From JAVBQJ01 sp031549115 (GTDB lineage Bacteria > Verrucomicrobiota > Lentisphaeria > Victivallales > Victivallaceae): a stretch of 32,769 nt of DNA. Made by a program: the position numbers and the translations under genes. The stretch covers positions 1 through 32,769 of the forward strand of contig JAVBQJ010000089.1 in the NCBI GenBank assembly GCA_031549115.1. The letters run 5' to 3'. Below the pieces are notes generated by a model. It saw only the letters and a program-made list of their open reading frames with translations, was not told where the DNA came from and made no database searches. This document shows, piece after piece, positions 15,817-24,198 of the stretch; within the stretch, counting starts at the first letter, position 1, and each line of letters starts with the position of its first letter.

Positions 15817-16746
15817 TTACTCCCAGAATAGTTTGGCGCAGAAGTCGCGCATTTCCACCACTCCCTCCAGCCGTCCGCGGTCGTCGACCACCAATAGCTC
15901 CTGTACCCGGTGGGTCAGGAACAGCTTCGCCAGCTGTACCGCGGGCACATGGGAGCCGACCCGGATGAACTCCTCGCGCATGATGTCGGCAACCTTGGTT
16001 TCGGTGGAGTTTCCGAGCATGTCCGCAAACGGCTGAAAGTTATAAATCGGCGACAGGTCCTCCATCCACATCACGTGTTCGGGCAGACTGTACTTGAGAA
16101 TATCGGTGAGGCAAAGCAGCCCGCGCAGGTCGCCGTCGCTGTCCACGACCGCCATTTCATTGGCACGGGTGGCGGCGAATTTGCGGATCGCGTAATGCAG
16201 CGTATCCTGCTCCAGCAGCGTTTCCACCCGCGGATTCATCAGATCCCGGACCCGCAGATAATCCGGCAGCACCATCTGATTGGCGTCGAAAAAATCCAAC
16301 ACCCCGCTCGGGCGGTTCAACGCCGCCAGCATCTCCACGCGTGCCGGATCCTTGAATTCACGCGCCAATGCCGAGATCACCCGCAGATGCACACCCGGGT
16401 TGTTGCCCGGCGACAGCACCAGCACGACCACTTGCACCGGCGGCATTTCCGGAGCACGGAAATCGACTCCGGGCACACAGGTGGCCAGCGCCACCAGCAG
16501 CCGGTCCAGATCGTCGAGACGCGCATGCGGCACCGCCAGCCCCGGGGCGATTACCGTCGGAAACAGGCTTTCACGTTCCATGACGGCGGCGATGATCGCA
16601 TCGGCCGATAATCCGGCATTGTTGTGTGCGAGGCAGGCGGCAAGCTCGGCAATGACTGCCGCGTTGGTGGCGGCGCGGGAGTGGCAGATGATGTTGCCTT
16701 GCGCCAGATAGTGATGGAATTCCATCCGGTCGTGGTTTGCACTCAT
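15817..16746 (-). CDS. PTS IIA-domain protein with paired CBS domains
   Basis: The 309-residue protein has an EIIA domain of the fructose/nitrogen type at about 8-150, with the phosphorylatable histidine in APGLAVPHARLDDL (H74). It is followed by two CBS motifs at about 165-225 (LMNPRVETLLEQDTLHYAIR ... MAVVDSDGDLRGLLCLTD) and 255-305 (IMREEFIRVGSHVPAVQLA ... LLVVDDRGRLEGVVEM). EIIA domains take phosphate from HPr-like proteins; CBS pairs bind adenine nucleotides. Together they suit a regulator reading energy or PEP state. It sits 5 bp upstream of the transporter gene, a known pairing for such carriers. ATG 16746 has AAAGG 8 nt upstream. It has no IIB or IIC partner here. Confidence 0.9.
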   Translation of the reverse strand: MSANHDRMEFHHYLAQGNIICHSRAATNAAVIAELAACLAHNNAGLSADAIIAAVMERESLFPTVIAPGLAVPHARLDDLDRLLVALATCVPGVDFRAPEMPPVQVVVLVLSPGNNPGVHLRVISALAREFKDPARVEMLAALNRPSGVLDFFDANQMVLPDYLRVRDLMNPRVETLLEQDTLHYAIRKFAATRANEMAVVDSDGDLRGLLCLTDILKYSLPEHVMWMEDLSPIYNFQPFADMLGNSTETKVADIMREEFIRVGSHVPAVQLAKLFLTHRVQELLVVDDRGRLEGVVEMRDFCAKLFWE

Positions 16747-16793
16747 GGATTCGCCTTTCGGGTTAGAAAAGGAACTGATATCTTCCTGGTCCG

Positions 16794-16822
16794 AATATAA
16801 CCCGGCAAATTTCACGAATCAA
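16794..16822 (-). promoter_or_regulatory. Promoter of the IIA/CBS-transporter operon
   Basis: On the minus strand TTGATT (16817-16822), 17 bp and TATATT (16794-16799) lie before the ATG at 16746. The -35 box is inside the last codons of dxs, so this operon can be expressed apart from dxs. Confidence 0.65.
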
Positions 16823-18656
16823 GTTGCGATCGGATACTTTCCGCAATTTTCTCCGGCGTCAGGCCGCGTTCGCGGCGCAACGATGGAATGTCGCCGTGTC
16901 CGAGCCATTCGCCGCCCCAGCCGAAGCTGTAGACCTTCCGGTCCAGCGCCTCCTGCACGGCGCTGCCGAAGCCTCCGGTCGAACGGTGATCCTCCAGCGT
17001 GAATACCGGCATCGTTTCGGCGTGGCGCCGGAGCAGTTCGAGATCCAGCGGCTGTACGAAACGGGCATTCACCACGGTGACGGCAATGCCGGACTCCGCC
17101 AGGATCCGCGCCGTTTCTTCGGCCGTCGCCACCTCCGGACCCAGCGCCCACAACGCGCAATCGCCGCCTTCGCTTCGCACCTCCGCCCGCCCTTTCTCCA
17201 CCGGCGTCAGCGGCACGCCGGCGGTACGGGTCACGCCGCCGCGCGGGTAGCGGATCGCCACCGGACACGACAATTCCAACGCCAGATCGAACATCGCCGG
17301 CAATTCTTCGACATCCGCCGGCGACAGGATCACCAGATTGGACAGCGTCCGCAGGAACGCCAGATCGTAAATGCCGTGATGGGTCGGCCCGTCCTCGACC
17401 GCGCCGGCGCGGTCGATCGCGAAAATCACCGGCAACCCGGCCAGGCAGACATCGTGGAACACGCAGTCCAGCGCCCGCAGCAGAAAGGTCGAATAGATCG
17501 CCACCACCGGCCGCATTCCGGCCTTGGCCAGGCCGCCGGAAAACACCACCGCGTGCTCCTCGGCAATACCGACATCGAAGAAGCGCCGGGGGAATTCCCG
17601 GGCGAATGCGGCAAGACCGGTTCCATCTTTCATCCCGGCGGTAATCGCCGCCACCCGGCCGTCGCGCCGCGCCAATCCGGTCACCGCGTCGCCGAACGCG
17701 GCGGCAAAGGTGCGCTGCCGGGAGCACAACGGCTCTCCGGTGGCCGGGTCAAAAGGACCGATACCGTGAAATTTATCCGGCCGATTGACCGCCGGCGGGA
17801 AGCCGTGCCCCTTTTCGGTCACCACATGCACCAGTACCGGGTAATCGAATTCGCGCACCGCTTCGAAGGTGTACAGGAGGTCTTTGAGATTGTGCCCGTT
17901 GATGGGGCCGAGGTAACGCAATCCGAGCTCTTCGAACAGCGAGCCGGGCAGGATCAAATGTTTGAACGCATCCAGCACCCGGCCGATTTTCCGGGTCAAT
18001 TTGTCGTTGGACAGCCAGTTCTTGAACGCATTTTTGAAGCGGTTGTAGCGGCGGCCGGCGATCAGCCGGTTCAGGTGGCTCGAAATCGCCCCCACGTTCT
18101 GGGCGATCGACATTTTGTTGTCGTTGAGCACGATCACCAGATTGCGGCCGTCGCCGGCGATGTTGTTCAGCCCCTCCAGCGAAATGCCGCAATTCAACGC
18201 GCCGTCGCCGACCACCGCGACTGCCTTCTCGCTGCGGCCGGTGCGGCGGTATACCGCGGAAAACCCCAGCGCCGCTGAAATCGCATTGCCGGCGTGCCCG
18301 GCGACAAAGGGATCGGCGGAGGTTTCCAGAGGTTGCGGGAAGCCCGAGCAGCCGCCGTAGCGGCGCAGACTCCGGAACTCCTGCTGCCGTCCGGTCAGGA
18401 GTTTGTGGACATAACTTTGATGGCCGACATCCCACAGGATCGGATTGCCGGGCTCATGGAATACGCGTTCCAGCGCGATCGATAACTCCACCACCCCGAG
18501 ATTGGAGGCCAGATGGCCGCCGTTTTCGGCGACGACTTCGAGCAATTCCCGGCGGATTTCCGCCGCCAGCGCTTCCAATTCCTCCAGGCGCAGCGGCACC
18601 AGGTCCGCAGGACCGCCAATGCGGTTGAGAAGTTTTTTTTCGGTCATAATATCCAT
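16812..18656 (-). CDS. dxs: 1-deoxy-D-xylulose-5-phosphate synthase
   Basis: DXS joins pyruvate and glyceraldehyde 3-phosphate, using thiamine diphosphate, in the first step of the MEP isoprenoid pathway. The 614-residue length is normal. Seen features are the DVGHQSYVHKLLTGR region, the thiamine-diphosphate motif GDGALNCGISLEGLNN (about 149-164) ending in NDNKMSI, GPINGHNL, the transketolase pyrimidine-binding part with FDVGIAEEHAVVFSGGLA and the DRAGAVEDGPTHHGIYDLAFLR stretch, and the C-terminal transketolase domain. The ATG at 18656 has no clear Shine-Dalgarno; the in-frame ATG at 18647 (MTEKKLL) is a plausible alternative with GGA upstream. ispF, another MEP gene, is also in this window but far away. 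Confidence 0.97.
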   Translation of the reverse strand: MDIMTEKKLLNRIGGPADLVPLRLEELEALAAEIRRELLEVVAENGGHLASNLGVVELSIALERVFHEPGNPILWDVGHQSYVHKLLTGRQQEFRSLRRYGGCSGFPQPLETSADPFVAGHAGNAISAALGFSAVYRRTGRSEKAVAVVGDGALNCGISLEGLNNIAGDGRNLVIVLNDNKMSIAQNVGAISSHLNRLIAGRRYNRFKNAFKNWLSNDKLTRKIGRVLDAFKHLILPGSLFEELGLRYLGPINGHNLKDLLYTFEAVREFDYPVLVHVVTEKGHGFPPAVNRPDKFHGIGPFDPATGEPLCSRQRTFAAAFGDAVTGLARRDGRVAAITAGMKDGTGLAAFAREFPRRFFDVGIAEEHAVVFSGGLAKAGMRPVVAIYSTFLLRALDCVFHDVCLAGLPVIFAIDRAGAVEDGPTHHGIYDLAFLRTLSNLVILSPADVEELPAMFDLALELSCPVAIRYPRGGVTRTAGVPLTPVEKGRAEVRSEGGDCALWALGPEVATAEETARILAESGIAVTVVNARFVQPLDLELLRRHAETMPVFTLEDHRSTGGFGSAVQEALDRKVYSFGWGGEWLGHGDIPSLRRERGLTPEKIAESIRSQLDS

Positions 18657-18709
18657 TTATTGATAACGGCGGCATCGGAGATGCGAACCGGAAAAACAGT
18701 TTTGCTTAT

Positions 18710-18738
18710 ATTATAGCGCGAAAGCGGCTGTTTTGCAA
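18710..18738 (-). promoter_or_regulatory. Promoter of dxs
   Basis: On the minus strand TTGCAA (18733-18738), 17 bp and a consensus TATAAT (18710-18715) predict a start near 18703 and a leader of about 47 nt. Confidence 0.75.
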
Positions 18739-18758
18739 CAAAAATCCGGGAGTATCGT

Positions 18759-18786
18759 TTGACTTTTCGGCGAAAAATGGTAAATT
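18759..18786 (+). promoter_or_regulatory. Probable promoter of the MCE operon
   Basis: TTGACT (18759-18764), 16 bp and TAAATT (18781-18786) precede the lipoprotein gene at 18820, which also has AGGAG at 18807-18811. It is back to back with the dxs promoter. Confidence 0.55.
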
Positions 18787-18819
18787 TGATAGGGTAGAGG
18801 TAAATCAGGAGATGGACGA

Positions 18820-19377
18820 ATGAAGAATCGGTGGCGAAAGCTGGCTGTATGCATGTTGCCGCTGTTGGCGGGCGGCTGCTGGTTTGAGGCGGGAGTTCCG
18901 GTCAGATATTACGATCTCGCTCCGGTCGCGCTGCAGGATTGCCGGGAAGGCCTTCCGGTTTCGATCTCGGAGTTTGAAAACTTTTCCCCCTCCGGAACCC
19001 GGATCATGGTCCGCTATGCGGACGGAGTCATGCGGGAAACCCCCAATGCCAAATGGGTTCAGAATCCGGGCGAACTGGTCACCCGGCGCCTGATCGGCGG
19101 CATGTCCGGCGCCGAAGCCGCCGGCGATACCAGCCACAGTATCCATGTGCGCGGCCGCATCACCGAATTTACCGTCAGTCACGCCGACCGGACTTTCGAA
19201 CTGGATGGGTTCTACGTATTGCAGGCGGCGGACAACAAGGAGTTCCGCCGTAATTTCCGCATCCGGGCGCCGTTGGCGGAGGATACCGAAACCGGTTGGG
19301 TACAGGCCGCTTCCGCCGCGGTCGCCGAGCTGGCCGAAATGTTGAACGCCGATCTGTCGGCGCCTGAAGTCAGGTGA
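18820..19377 (+). CDS. Outer-membrane-type lipoprotein of an MCE transport operon (PqiC/ABC auxiliary-like)
   Basis: The 185-residue product has a lipoprotein signal: basic start (MKNRWRKLA), hydrophobic core and lipobox LLAGGC with the acylated cysteine at residue 20. The mature part begins WFEAGVPVRYYDLAPVALQD and contains ISEFENFSPSGTRIMVRYAD and a later RGRITEFTVSHADRTFELDGF, the layout of the ABC-type transport auxiliary lipoproteins (PqiC/YmbA-like) found with MCE systems. These sit in the periplasm or outer membrane and help an MCE complex span the envelope. The next gene, MlaE-like, starts 4 bp after its stop. The exact family is a similarity judgement. Confidence 0.78.
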   Translation: MKNRWRKLAVCMLPLLAGGCWFEAGVPVRYYDLAPVALQDCREGLPVSISEFENFSPSGTRIMVRYADGVMRETPNAKWVQNPGELVTRRLIGGMSGAEAAGDTSHSIHVRGRITEFTVSHADRTFELDGFYVLQAADNKEFRRNFRIRAPLAEDTETGWVQAASAAVAELAEMLNADLSAPEVR

Positions 19378-19381
19378 CGCG

Positions 19382-20185
19382 ATGGCGGCTTTTCGCTCAT
19401 GGCTGTTGTTATGCCGCCAGACCGGCGAAACGGTGATCCGCTACTGGAATGACCTCGGCTCCTGTCTGCGCTTCATCGGCGAGGTGACGCTGATCCTCTG
19501 TTCGGCGTTGTGCCGTCCGTGGCGGATGCGTTGGCGGCTGGTGTTTTACAAGATGGACTGCTACGGCAGCCAGGCGGTGCCGATCATTTCGCTGCTGGGC
19601 GTATTGATCGGGGTGATTCTCGCGTTTCAGGCGCTGACGCTGCTGGGGCGTTACGGGGTGCAGAGCTTCGTGGTGAACCTGGTATGTTCGGTGATCATCA
19701 CCGAACTGGCGCCGTTGATGACCGCGGTGGTGCTGGCGGGGCGGACCGGTTCGGCGATTGCCGCGGAGATCGGCACGATGAAAACCAACGAAGAGATCGA
19801 CGCGATGGAGACGATGGGCCTGGCGTCGGGGAGCTTTCTGGTGACGCCGAATCTGCTGGCGCTGCTGCTGGTATTTCCGGGGCTGACGATCATCGCGGAT
19901 TTCTGCGGCACCCTCGGCGGCTGGCTGATCGTACAGGCCAAGCTGGATTTTTCATTGCGCGAATATTATGTGCAGGCGTTGGAGATGGTGCGCCCGGTCG
20001 ATCTGATTCAGGGGCTGGTGAAAAGCCTCCTGTTCGGCGTCATTGTCGGCGGCGTCGGCTGCTGGAAGGGGCTGGAGGCGCCCCGGGACGCCCAGGGGGT
20101 CGGCAACGCCGCCACCCAGGCGACGGTCACATCCATTTTTCTGATCGTCATCGCGGACGCGGCGTTGACGGCAGTATTCAGTTGA
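19382..20185 (+). CDS. MlaE-family ABC permease (MCE lipid transport)
   Basis: The 267-residue protein is a typical MlaE/YrbE permease. It has the amphipathic N-terminal helix, about five membrane helices, and the signature ITELAPLMTAVVLAGRTGSAIAAEIGTMKTNEEIDAMETMGL, shown here split as ITELAPLMTAVVLAGRTG and SAIAAEIGTMKTNEEIDAM. MlaE dimers bind an MCE ring and an MlaF-type ATPase and move phospholipids between inner and outer membrane. MlaD follows by 13 bp and a lipoprotein precedes. No ATPase gene lies in the operon or elsewhere in the window, although the permease keeps the region that contacts the ATPase (EEIDAMETMG). The ATPase must be encoded elsewhere. Confidence 0.94.
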   Translation: MAAFRSWLLLCRQTGETVIRYWNDLGSCLRFIGEVTLILCSALCRPWRMRWRLVFYKMDCYGSQAVPIISLLGVLIGVILAFQALTLLGRYGVQSFVVNLVCSVIITELAPLMTAVVLAGRTGSAIAAEIGTMKTNEEIDAMETMGLASGSFLVTPNLLALLLVFPGLTIIADFCGTLGGWLIVQAKLDFSLREYYVQALEMVRPVDLIQGLVKSLLFGVIVGGVGCWKGLEAPRDAQGVGNAATQATVTSIFLIVIADAALTAVFS

Positions 20186-20198
20186 ACGGGAGGAAGCG

Positions 20199-21248
20199 AT
20201 GCGAAGTGCGAATAAAATTACCCTCGGCGCCTTTGTCGTGGTGTCGATGGTTCTGATCATCGGCGGTTTTCTGCTGGTCGGAGTGGCGCAGTTTTTCACG
20301 CCCCACTTCGAGGGAATGACCGTGGTAAACACCTCGGTCGAGGGGCTGACTCCGGGTTCGCCGGTCAAATACATGGGCATGCCGGTCGGCCGCATCTCCC
20401 GGATCGCCATGCGCAACACCGACGGTTACATCGACATCTATTTCGATCTGTACGGCTCCGGGGTCGACTACATCAACAGCGGCACCCCGACTTCGTCTTC
20501 GCCCGGCGAACTGCTCGATGTGCTGCAAAAGGAAAAATTATCCTGCATGTTGAACGCCTCCGGGCTGATGGGCGGCACCTATCTCGAACTGGTCGGCTTC
20601 GGCAATCCGGTCGACGGCGAACTGGCGCTGCCCAATCTCCTGGTCCGCCCCGACGGCAACTGCATCTACATTCCGTCCCGCGCTTCCCACGTTTCCAACG
20701 CGATTCAGAATATCGGCAAAACCCTCGACGTGTTGAGCCGGATCGACTTTCTGGCATTGCAGGAGAAAATCAACGTGTCGCTGGAAAAGGTCAACGATCT
20801 GCTCGACGAAAACGACCTCGGCAAGATCAATGCCCGGCTTGACCGGCTGCTGGCCAATCTGGAGGAAACCTCCGCGGCGCTGAAGGACGCGGTCACGCCG
20901 GGCAACATCAAAAGCTTCGTTTCCGCCGTCAGTTATCTGGAGGAGAGCCTGCGGGATTGGCGTACCGCATTGCCCGGCGACCGGCTGCAGCGGTGGTCGG
21001 ACAACATGACCGATCTGTTGGATGAAACCCGCGATCTGGCGGTGGATGCGCGCGGCCTGATCGCGCGCGGCGCCGAAAGCCTGGAGTCGCTGTCCGAAAA
21101 CGCGGTGGCGATACGCAACCGGCTGGGCGCCTCCCTGACCCGGCTTGACAACTCATTGCGCGAATTGATGCGGATGATCAGTCACCTGGAAGACGACCCG
21201 GCGCAGTTGATCCGCGGCCGTACCATCAGCGAGCCGCCCCAGAAGTAA
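20199..21248 (+). CDS. MlaD-family MCE substrate-binding protein
   Basis: The 349-residue product has one N-terminal membrane helix (ITLGAFVVVSMVLIIGGFLL) and an MCE domain at about 40-150 with VVNTSVEGLTPGSPVKYMGM, PVGRISRI and GLMGGTYLELVGFG. A long helical region rich in paired helices (LALQEKINVSLEKVNDLLDE, RLDRLLANLEETSAALKD) follows, as in MlaD/PqiB relatives that form hexameric rings or needles in the periplasm. It would bind lipids taken up by the MlaE permease. ATG 20199 has GGGAGGAAG upstream. It is the last gene of the operon; the following 123 bp to the converging AraC gene show no T-tailed terminator. Confidence 0.94.
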   Translation: MRSANKITLGAFVVVSMVLIIGGFLLVGVAQFFTPHFEGMTVVNTSVEGLTPGSPVKYMGMPVGRISRIAMRNTDGYIDIYFDLYGSGVDYINSGTPTSSSPGELLDVLQKEKLSCMLNASGLMGGTYLELVGFGNPVDGELALPNLLVRPDGNCIYIPSRASHVSNAIQNIGKTLDVLSRIDFLALQEKINVSLEKVNDLLDENDLGKINARLDRLLANLEETSAALKDAVTPGNIKSFVSAVSYLEESLRDWRTALPGDRLQRWSDNMTDLLDETRDLAVDARGLIARGAESLESLSENAVAIRNRLGASLTRLDNSLRELMRMISHLEDDPAQLIRGRTISEPPQK

Positions 21249-21371
21249 CCGCACGGCGGTCGTCGGCAAGGGCGGTGGCTCTGTGGTGGTCTGGCCGGCC
21301 TCCGGCATCCGCAGCAGAGGTGCAGGGGCGAGGAGCTCCTGGATTTCTCCCCTTTCGCACCGGCGATTTAT

Positions 21372-22238
21372 TCACGGATGGGTACCGGAGCGCCACTGCG
21401 CGGGGCTGGCGCCGTAGTGGCGCCGGAAGGCGCGGGACAGCGCAAAGCCGCAGCTGAAGCCGGTTTTGTGGGCGATGGTGTCGAGTTTGCAATCGGAATA
21501 TTGCAGCAGCCGGGCGGCGGCGTTCAGCCGGATTTCCTGCAGCAGTGCGCCGGGGGATTTGCCGTAGATGCGATTGACGGCGGGGAAGAAGTTGGCGACC
21601 GACATTCCGGCTTTGCGCGCCAGTTCGCGGACGGTCCACGCGTGTGCCGGATCGGCTTCGACCTCTTCGAACAAGCGGTGGATGCGGAGCCGGCGCGCCG
21701 GGGATTTCTCCTCGGAAAACAGTTCTTTGCGCAGATAGGTCAGAATCAATCGGCACAGCAATTGCTCCACCACGCTGTCGGTGGGGCCGGGCACACTGGT
21801 TTCGCTGTACAACAGCTCCAATAGCGGCGGAATTTTCCCCGCCCACAATGCCGGCCGGGCGAAGCAGCCGGTTCCCGGCAATTTTTTCCAGCACGGCGCG
21901 TCGGCGATCAGGTGAAACCAGACGATCGAACATGGGACTTCGGCGTGATAGTGATAACGGCTGCCGGCTTCGAGAAAGAGAATGTCCCCGGCTTTCCATA
22001 CCCGGTTGCCGCCGCCGGTATCCGCGATCATTTCGCCGGCGGTCAGATACAGTGCCACATGGTGAGGAAAGCCGGTGCGGACGATCCGGTAGCCGGGCAC
22101 CAGATCGCTGAGTCCGGCCATGTGAACCTCTTCGCCCGGCCACAGCCGCAACTGCTGCGGGCCGAAGCGGAGGAAGCGTTCGCGGCATGCCTCGGGGATG
22201 AAGCGCTCTTCCCACCGATTTTTCACTGCAATGTCCAT
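21372..22238 (-). CDS. AraC-family transcriptional regulator
   Basis: The 288-residue protein has an N-terminal cupin-like sensor half at about 25-165 (GEMIADTGGGNRVWKAGDIL, FLEAGSRYHYHAE) and a C-terminal AraC DNA-binding domain. The latter contains two helix-turn-helix units: WTVRELARKAGMSVANFFPAVNRIYGKSP and LDTIAHKTGFSCGFALSRAFRRHYGASPAQWR (about 205-285). It likely senses a sugar and activates the divergent GH2 gene. The frame is open to 22373, but ATG 22238 sits 7 nt after a TATTGT -10 box, so I choose it; no Shine-Dalgarno precedes it. The paired intergenic repeats at 22297-22338 are its probable binding sites. Confidence 0.92.
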   Translation of the reverse strand: MDIAVKNRWEERFIPEACRERFLRFGPQQLRLWPGEEVHMAGLSDLVPGYRIVRTGFPHHVALYLTAGEMIADTGGGNRVWKAGDILFLEAGSRYHYHAEVPCSIVWFHLIADAPCWKKLPGTGCFARPALWAGKIPPLLELLYSETSVPGPTDSVVEQLLCRLILTYLRKELFSEEKSPARRLRIHRLFEEVEADPAHAWTVRELARKAGMSVANFFPAVNRIYGKSPGALLQEIRLNAAARLLQYSDCKLDTIAHKTGFSCGFALSRAFRRHYGASPAQWRSGTHP

Positions 22239-22245
22239 GGCTATA

Positions 22246-22274
22246 ACAATAGTTCTATCTGGCCGCATTGTCAA
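22246..22274 (-). promoter_or_regulatory. Promoter of the AraC-type gene, probably leaderless
   Basis: On the minus strand a consensus TTGACA (22269-22274), 17 bp and TATTGT (22246-22251) end 7 nt before ATG 22238. Transcription should start on or next to the A of the ATG. Confidence 0.65.
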
Positions 22275-22296
22275 GCGCGGGATAGCCGGTTGTTTC

Positions 22297-22338
22297 GGAA
22301 TTACGGTTATGCGGATTGGAATTGCGGTTATGGCGGTT
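22297..22338 (+). promoter_or_regulatory. Two 21-bp direct repeats, probable AraC-type operator
   Basis: GGAATTACGGTTATGCGGATT (22297-22317, shown here in part as GGAATTACGGTTATGCGG) is followed at once by a second copy (22318-22338) that matches at 17 of 21 positions, including GGAATT and CGGTTATG. A 21-bp period is two helical turns, the arrangement of the tandem half-sites bound by AraC dimers. The second copy covers the -35 region of the GH2 promoter. Confidence 0.65.
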
Positions 22339-22352
22339 GCAATAACTTCATG

Positions 22353-22358
22353 TATAAT
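22353..22358 (+). promoter_or_regulatory. -10 box of the GH2 promoter
   Basis: TATAAT at 22353-22358 is a consensus -10 box, but at the right distance upstream (about 22330-22335) there is no -35 match. The operator repeat lies there instead, as expected for a promoter that needs an activator. Confidence 0.6.
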
Positions 22359-22400
22359 AATAGAAAGAAACAATCACCGTCAATACAGAAGGAAAGCATC

Positions 22401-24185
22401 ATGAAAAACGAACCGACGATTCCCCGCGCCGAATATCCGCGCCCGCAATTTCAACGCGCGACATGGCGCAATCTCAACGGGCCGTGGAGCTATCGCTTCG
22501 ATTTCGGGCAGAGCGGCGTCGCCCGGAAGTGGCATGAATCGCATGGCTTCGAAGACACGATTGTGGTCCCGTTTTGCCCCGAAAGTCAACTGTCCGGAGT
22601 ACATCATACCGATTTCATCCCGGCGATCTTCTACCACCGGGAGATTGAAATTCCGGTTGACTGGGACGGAAAGCGGATTCTGCTGCACTTCGGCGCCGTC
22701 GATACCATATGTACGGCTTACATCGACGGGCGCGAGGTCGGGATTCATTACGGAGGCATGAGCAGCTTTTCGTTCGACATCACCGGCGCGGTACAGGCCG
22801 GGCAACGCCACCAACTGGTGGTGCACGCCGCCGACGATGTTCGCTCCGGTTTGTTCGGCGGCGGCAAACAGTGCCAGCAATTCGCCTCCCGCGGCTGCAT
22901 GTACACCCGGGTCACCGGCATCTGGCAGACGGTGTGGCTGGAGGCGGCCGGCATGGAGGGGCTGCGCTCCTGCCGGGTCACGCCGGATTTCGACGCCGGG
23001 GCTTTCGCGTTCACGCCGGTGTTTTTCCCCGGAACGGCGGGGCGGCGCTGGAGCGTCGAAGTTTTCGCCGGTGACAAGCTGGTGGCGGAGGGCAGCTTCG
23101 CGGCTGCCGACGGCATGCCGGCGGTATTGCCGGTGAATGAAGTGCATCCGTGGGAGCCGGGAAATCCGTTTCTGTACGACATGGTCTTTCGCGTGTTCGA
23201 CGCAGACGGCGCCGAGATCGACCGGGTGGCGGGCTACGGCGGCTTGCGCAAAATCGCGGTTGAAGGGAACCGGGTGCTGCTCAACAACCGGCCGCTGTTT
23301 CTGCGGCTGGTGCTCGATCAGGGCTACTACCCGGATGGAATCTGGACCGCGTCCTCCGATGCGGCGCTCCGGCTCGATATCGAATTGAGCATGGCGGCCG
23401 GCTTCAACGGCGCACGGCTGCACCAGAAGGTGTTCGAAGAGCGCTTTCACTACTGGGCCGACAAACTCGGCTACCTGACCTGGGGCGAGTCTGCCAGCTG
23501 GAGCCTGGACCTCCGCAGCGCCGAAGCGCGCGGCAATTTCCTGACCGAATGGAGCGAGGTGGTCGAGCGTGACGTCAGCCACCCGTCGATCATCGTGTGG
23601 TCGCCGTTGAATGAAAGCATATGGCCGAGCCGGGAGTGGATTCAGGCGCTGTACCCGACCCCGGAGGCATTCGAGGTTTACTGTCGTTGGGTCCGGGATA
23701 TTTACAACCGGACCAAGTCGGTCGATCCGACGCGCCCGGTCAACGATTCGAGCGGCTATGTTCACGTCAAAACCGATCTGTGGACGGTACACCCGTACCG
23801 GGCGAGTGTCGAAGAATTGGCGCAGGCGCTGTTCCCGGCCGATTTCCCGGTGATGTGCCACGTCCCGGACCTCGAAATGAAAGCGTATCACGGCCAGCCT
23901 TACCTGGCCAATGAAGTCGGCGGCTTCATGTTCATTCCACCGGAACGGCGCAAATTTTCGGAGCAGGCCTGGGGGTATCACGGCATGGAATTGGCCGACG
24001 AGGATGCGCTGTGCGCGAAAATCGCCGAACAGACCGAAATGATGGTCGCGGACGAACGTATCGCCGGTTACTGCTATACCCAGCTCACCGACGTCGAGCA
24101 GGAGCAGAACGGTGTCTACAACTACGACCGTACCCCGAAAGTTACGCCCGGCAAGCTCGTCCGGGCTTTCGGCAAAGGCCGCTGA
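22401..24185 (+). CDS. Glycoside hydrolase family 2 enzyme
   Basis: The 594-residue enzyme has the three GH2 parts: a jelly-roll sugar-binding domain (about 20-185, RNLNGPWSYRFDFG, YTRVTGIWQTVWLE), an immunoglobulin-like domain (about 190-285) and a TIM barrel (about 290-590). The acid/base glutamate is E405 in WSPLNES; the nucleophile is probably E505 in YLANEVGG. GH2 enzymes act on beta-galactosides, glucuronides or mannosides; the specificity is not readable. There is no signal peptide, so it cleaves imported oligosaccharides. ATG 22401 is preceded by GAAGGAA. The frame is open far upstream (21912), but that part lies over the AraC gene. It is divergent from, and probably activated by, the AraC-type regulator. 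Confidence 0.93.
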   Translation: MKNEPTIPRAEYPRPQFQRATWRNLNGPWSYRFDFGQSGVARKWHESHGFEDTIVVPFCPESQLSGVHHTDFIPAIFYHREIEIPVDWDGKRILLHFGAVDTICTAYIDGREVGIHYGGMSSFSFDITGAVQAGQRHQLVVHAADDVRSGLFGGGKQCQQFASRGCMYTRVTGIWQTVWLEAAGMEGLRSCRVTPDFDAGAFAFTPVFFPGTAGRRWSVEVFAGDKLVAEGSFAAADGMPAVLPVNEVHPWEPGNPFLYDMVFRVFDADGAEIDRVAGYGGLRKIAVEGNRVLLNNRPLFLRLVLDQGYYPDGIWTASSDAALRLDIELSMAAGFNGARLHQKVFEERFHYWADKLGYLTWGESASWSLDLRSAEARGNFLTEWSEVVERDVSHPSIIVWSPLNESIWPSREWIQALYPTPEAFEVYCRWVRDIYNRTKSVDPTRPVNDSSGYVHVKTDLWTVHPYRASVEELAQALFPADFPVMCHVPDLEMKAYHGQPYLANEVGGFMFIPPERRKFSEQAWGYHGMELADEDALCAKIAEQTEMMVADERIAGYCYTQLTDVEQEQNGVYNYDRTPKVTPGKLVRAFGKGR

Positions 24186-24198
24186 TGCGGTCCCGGCG

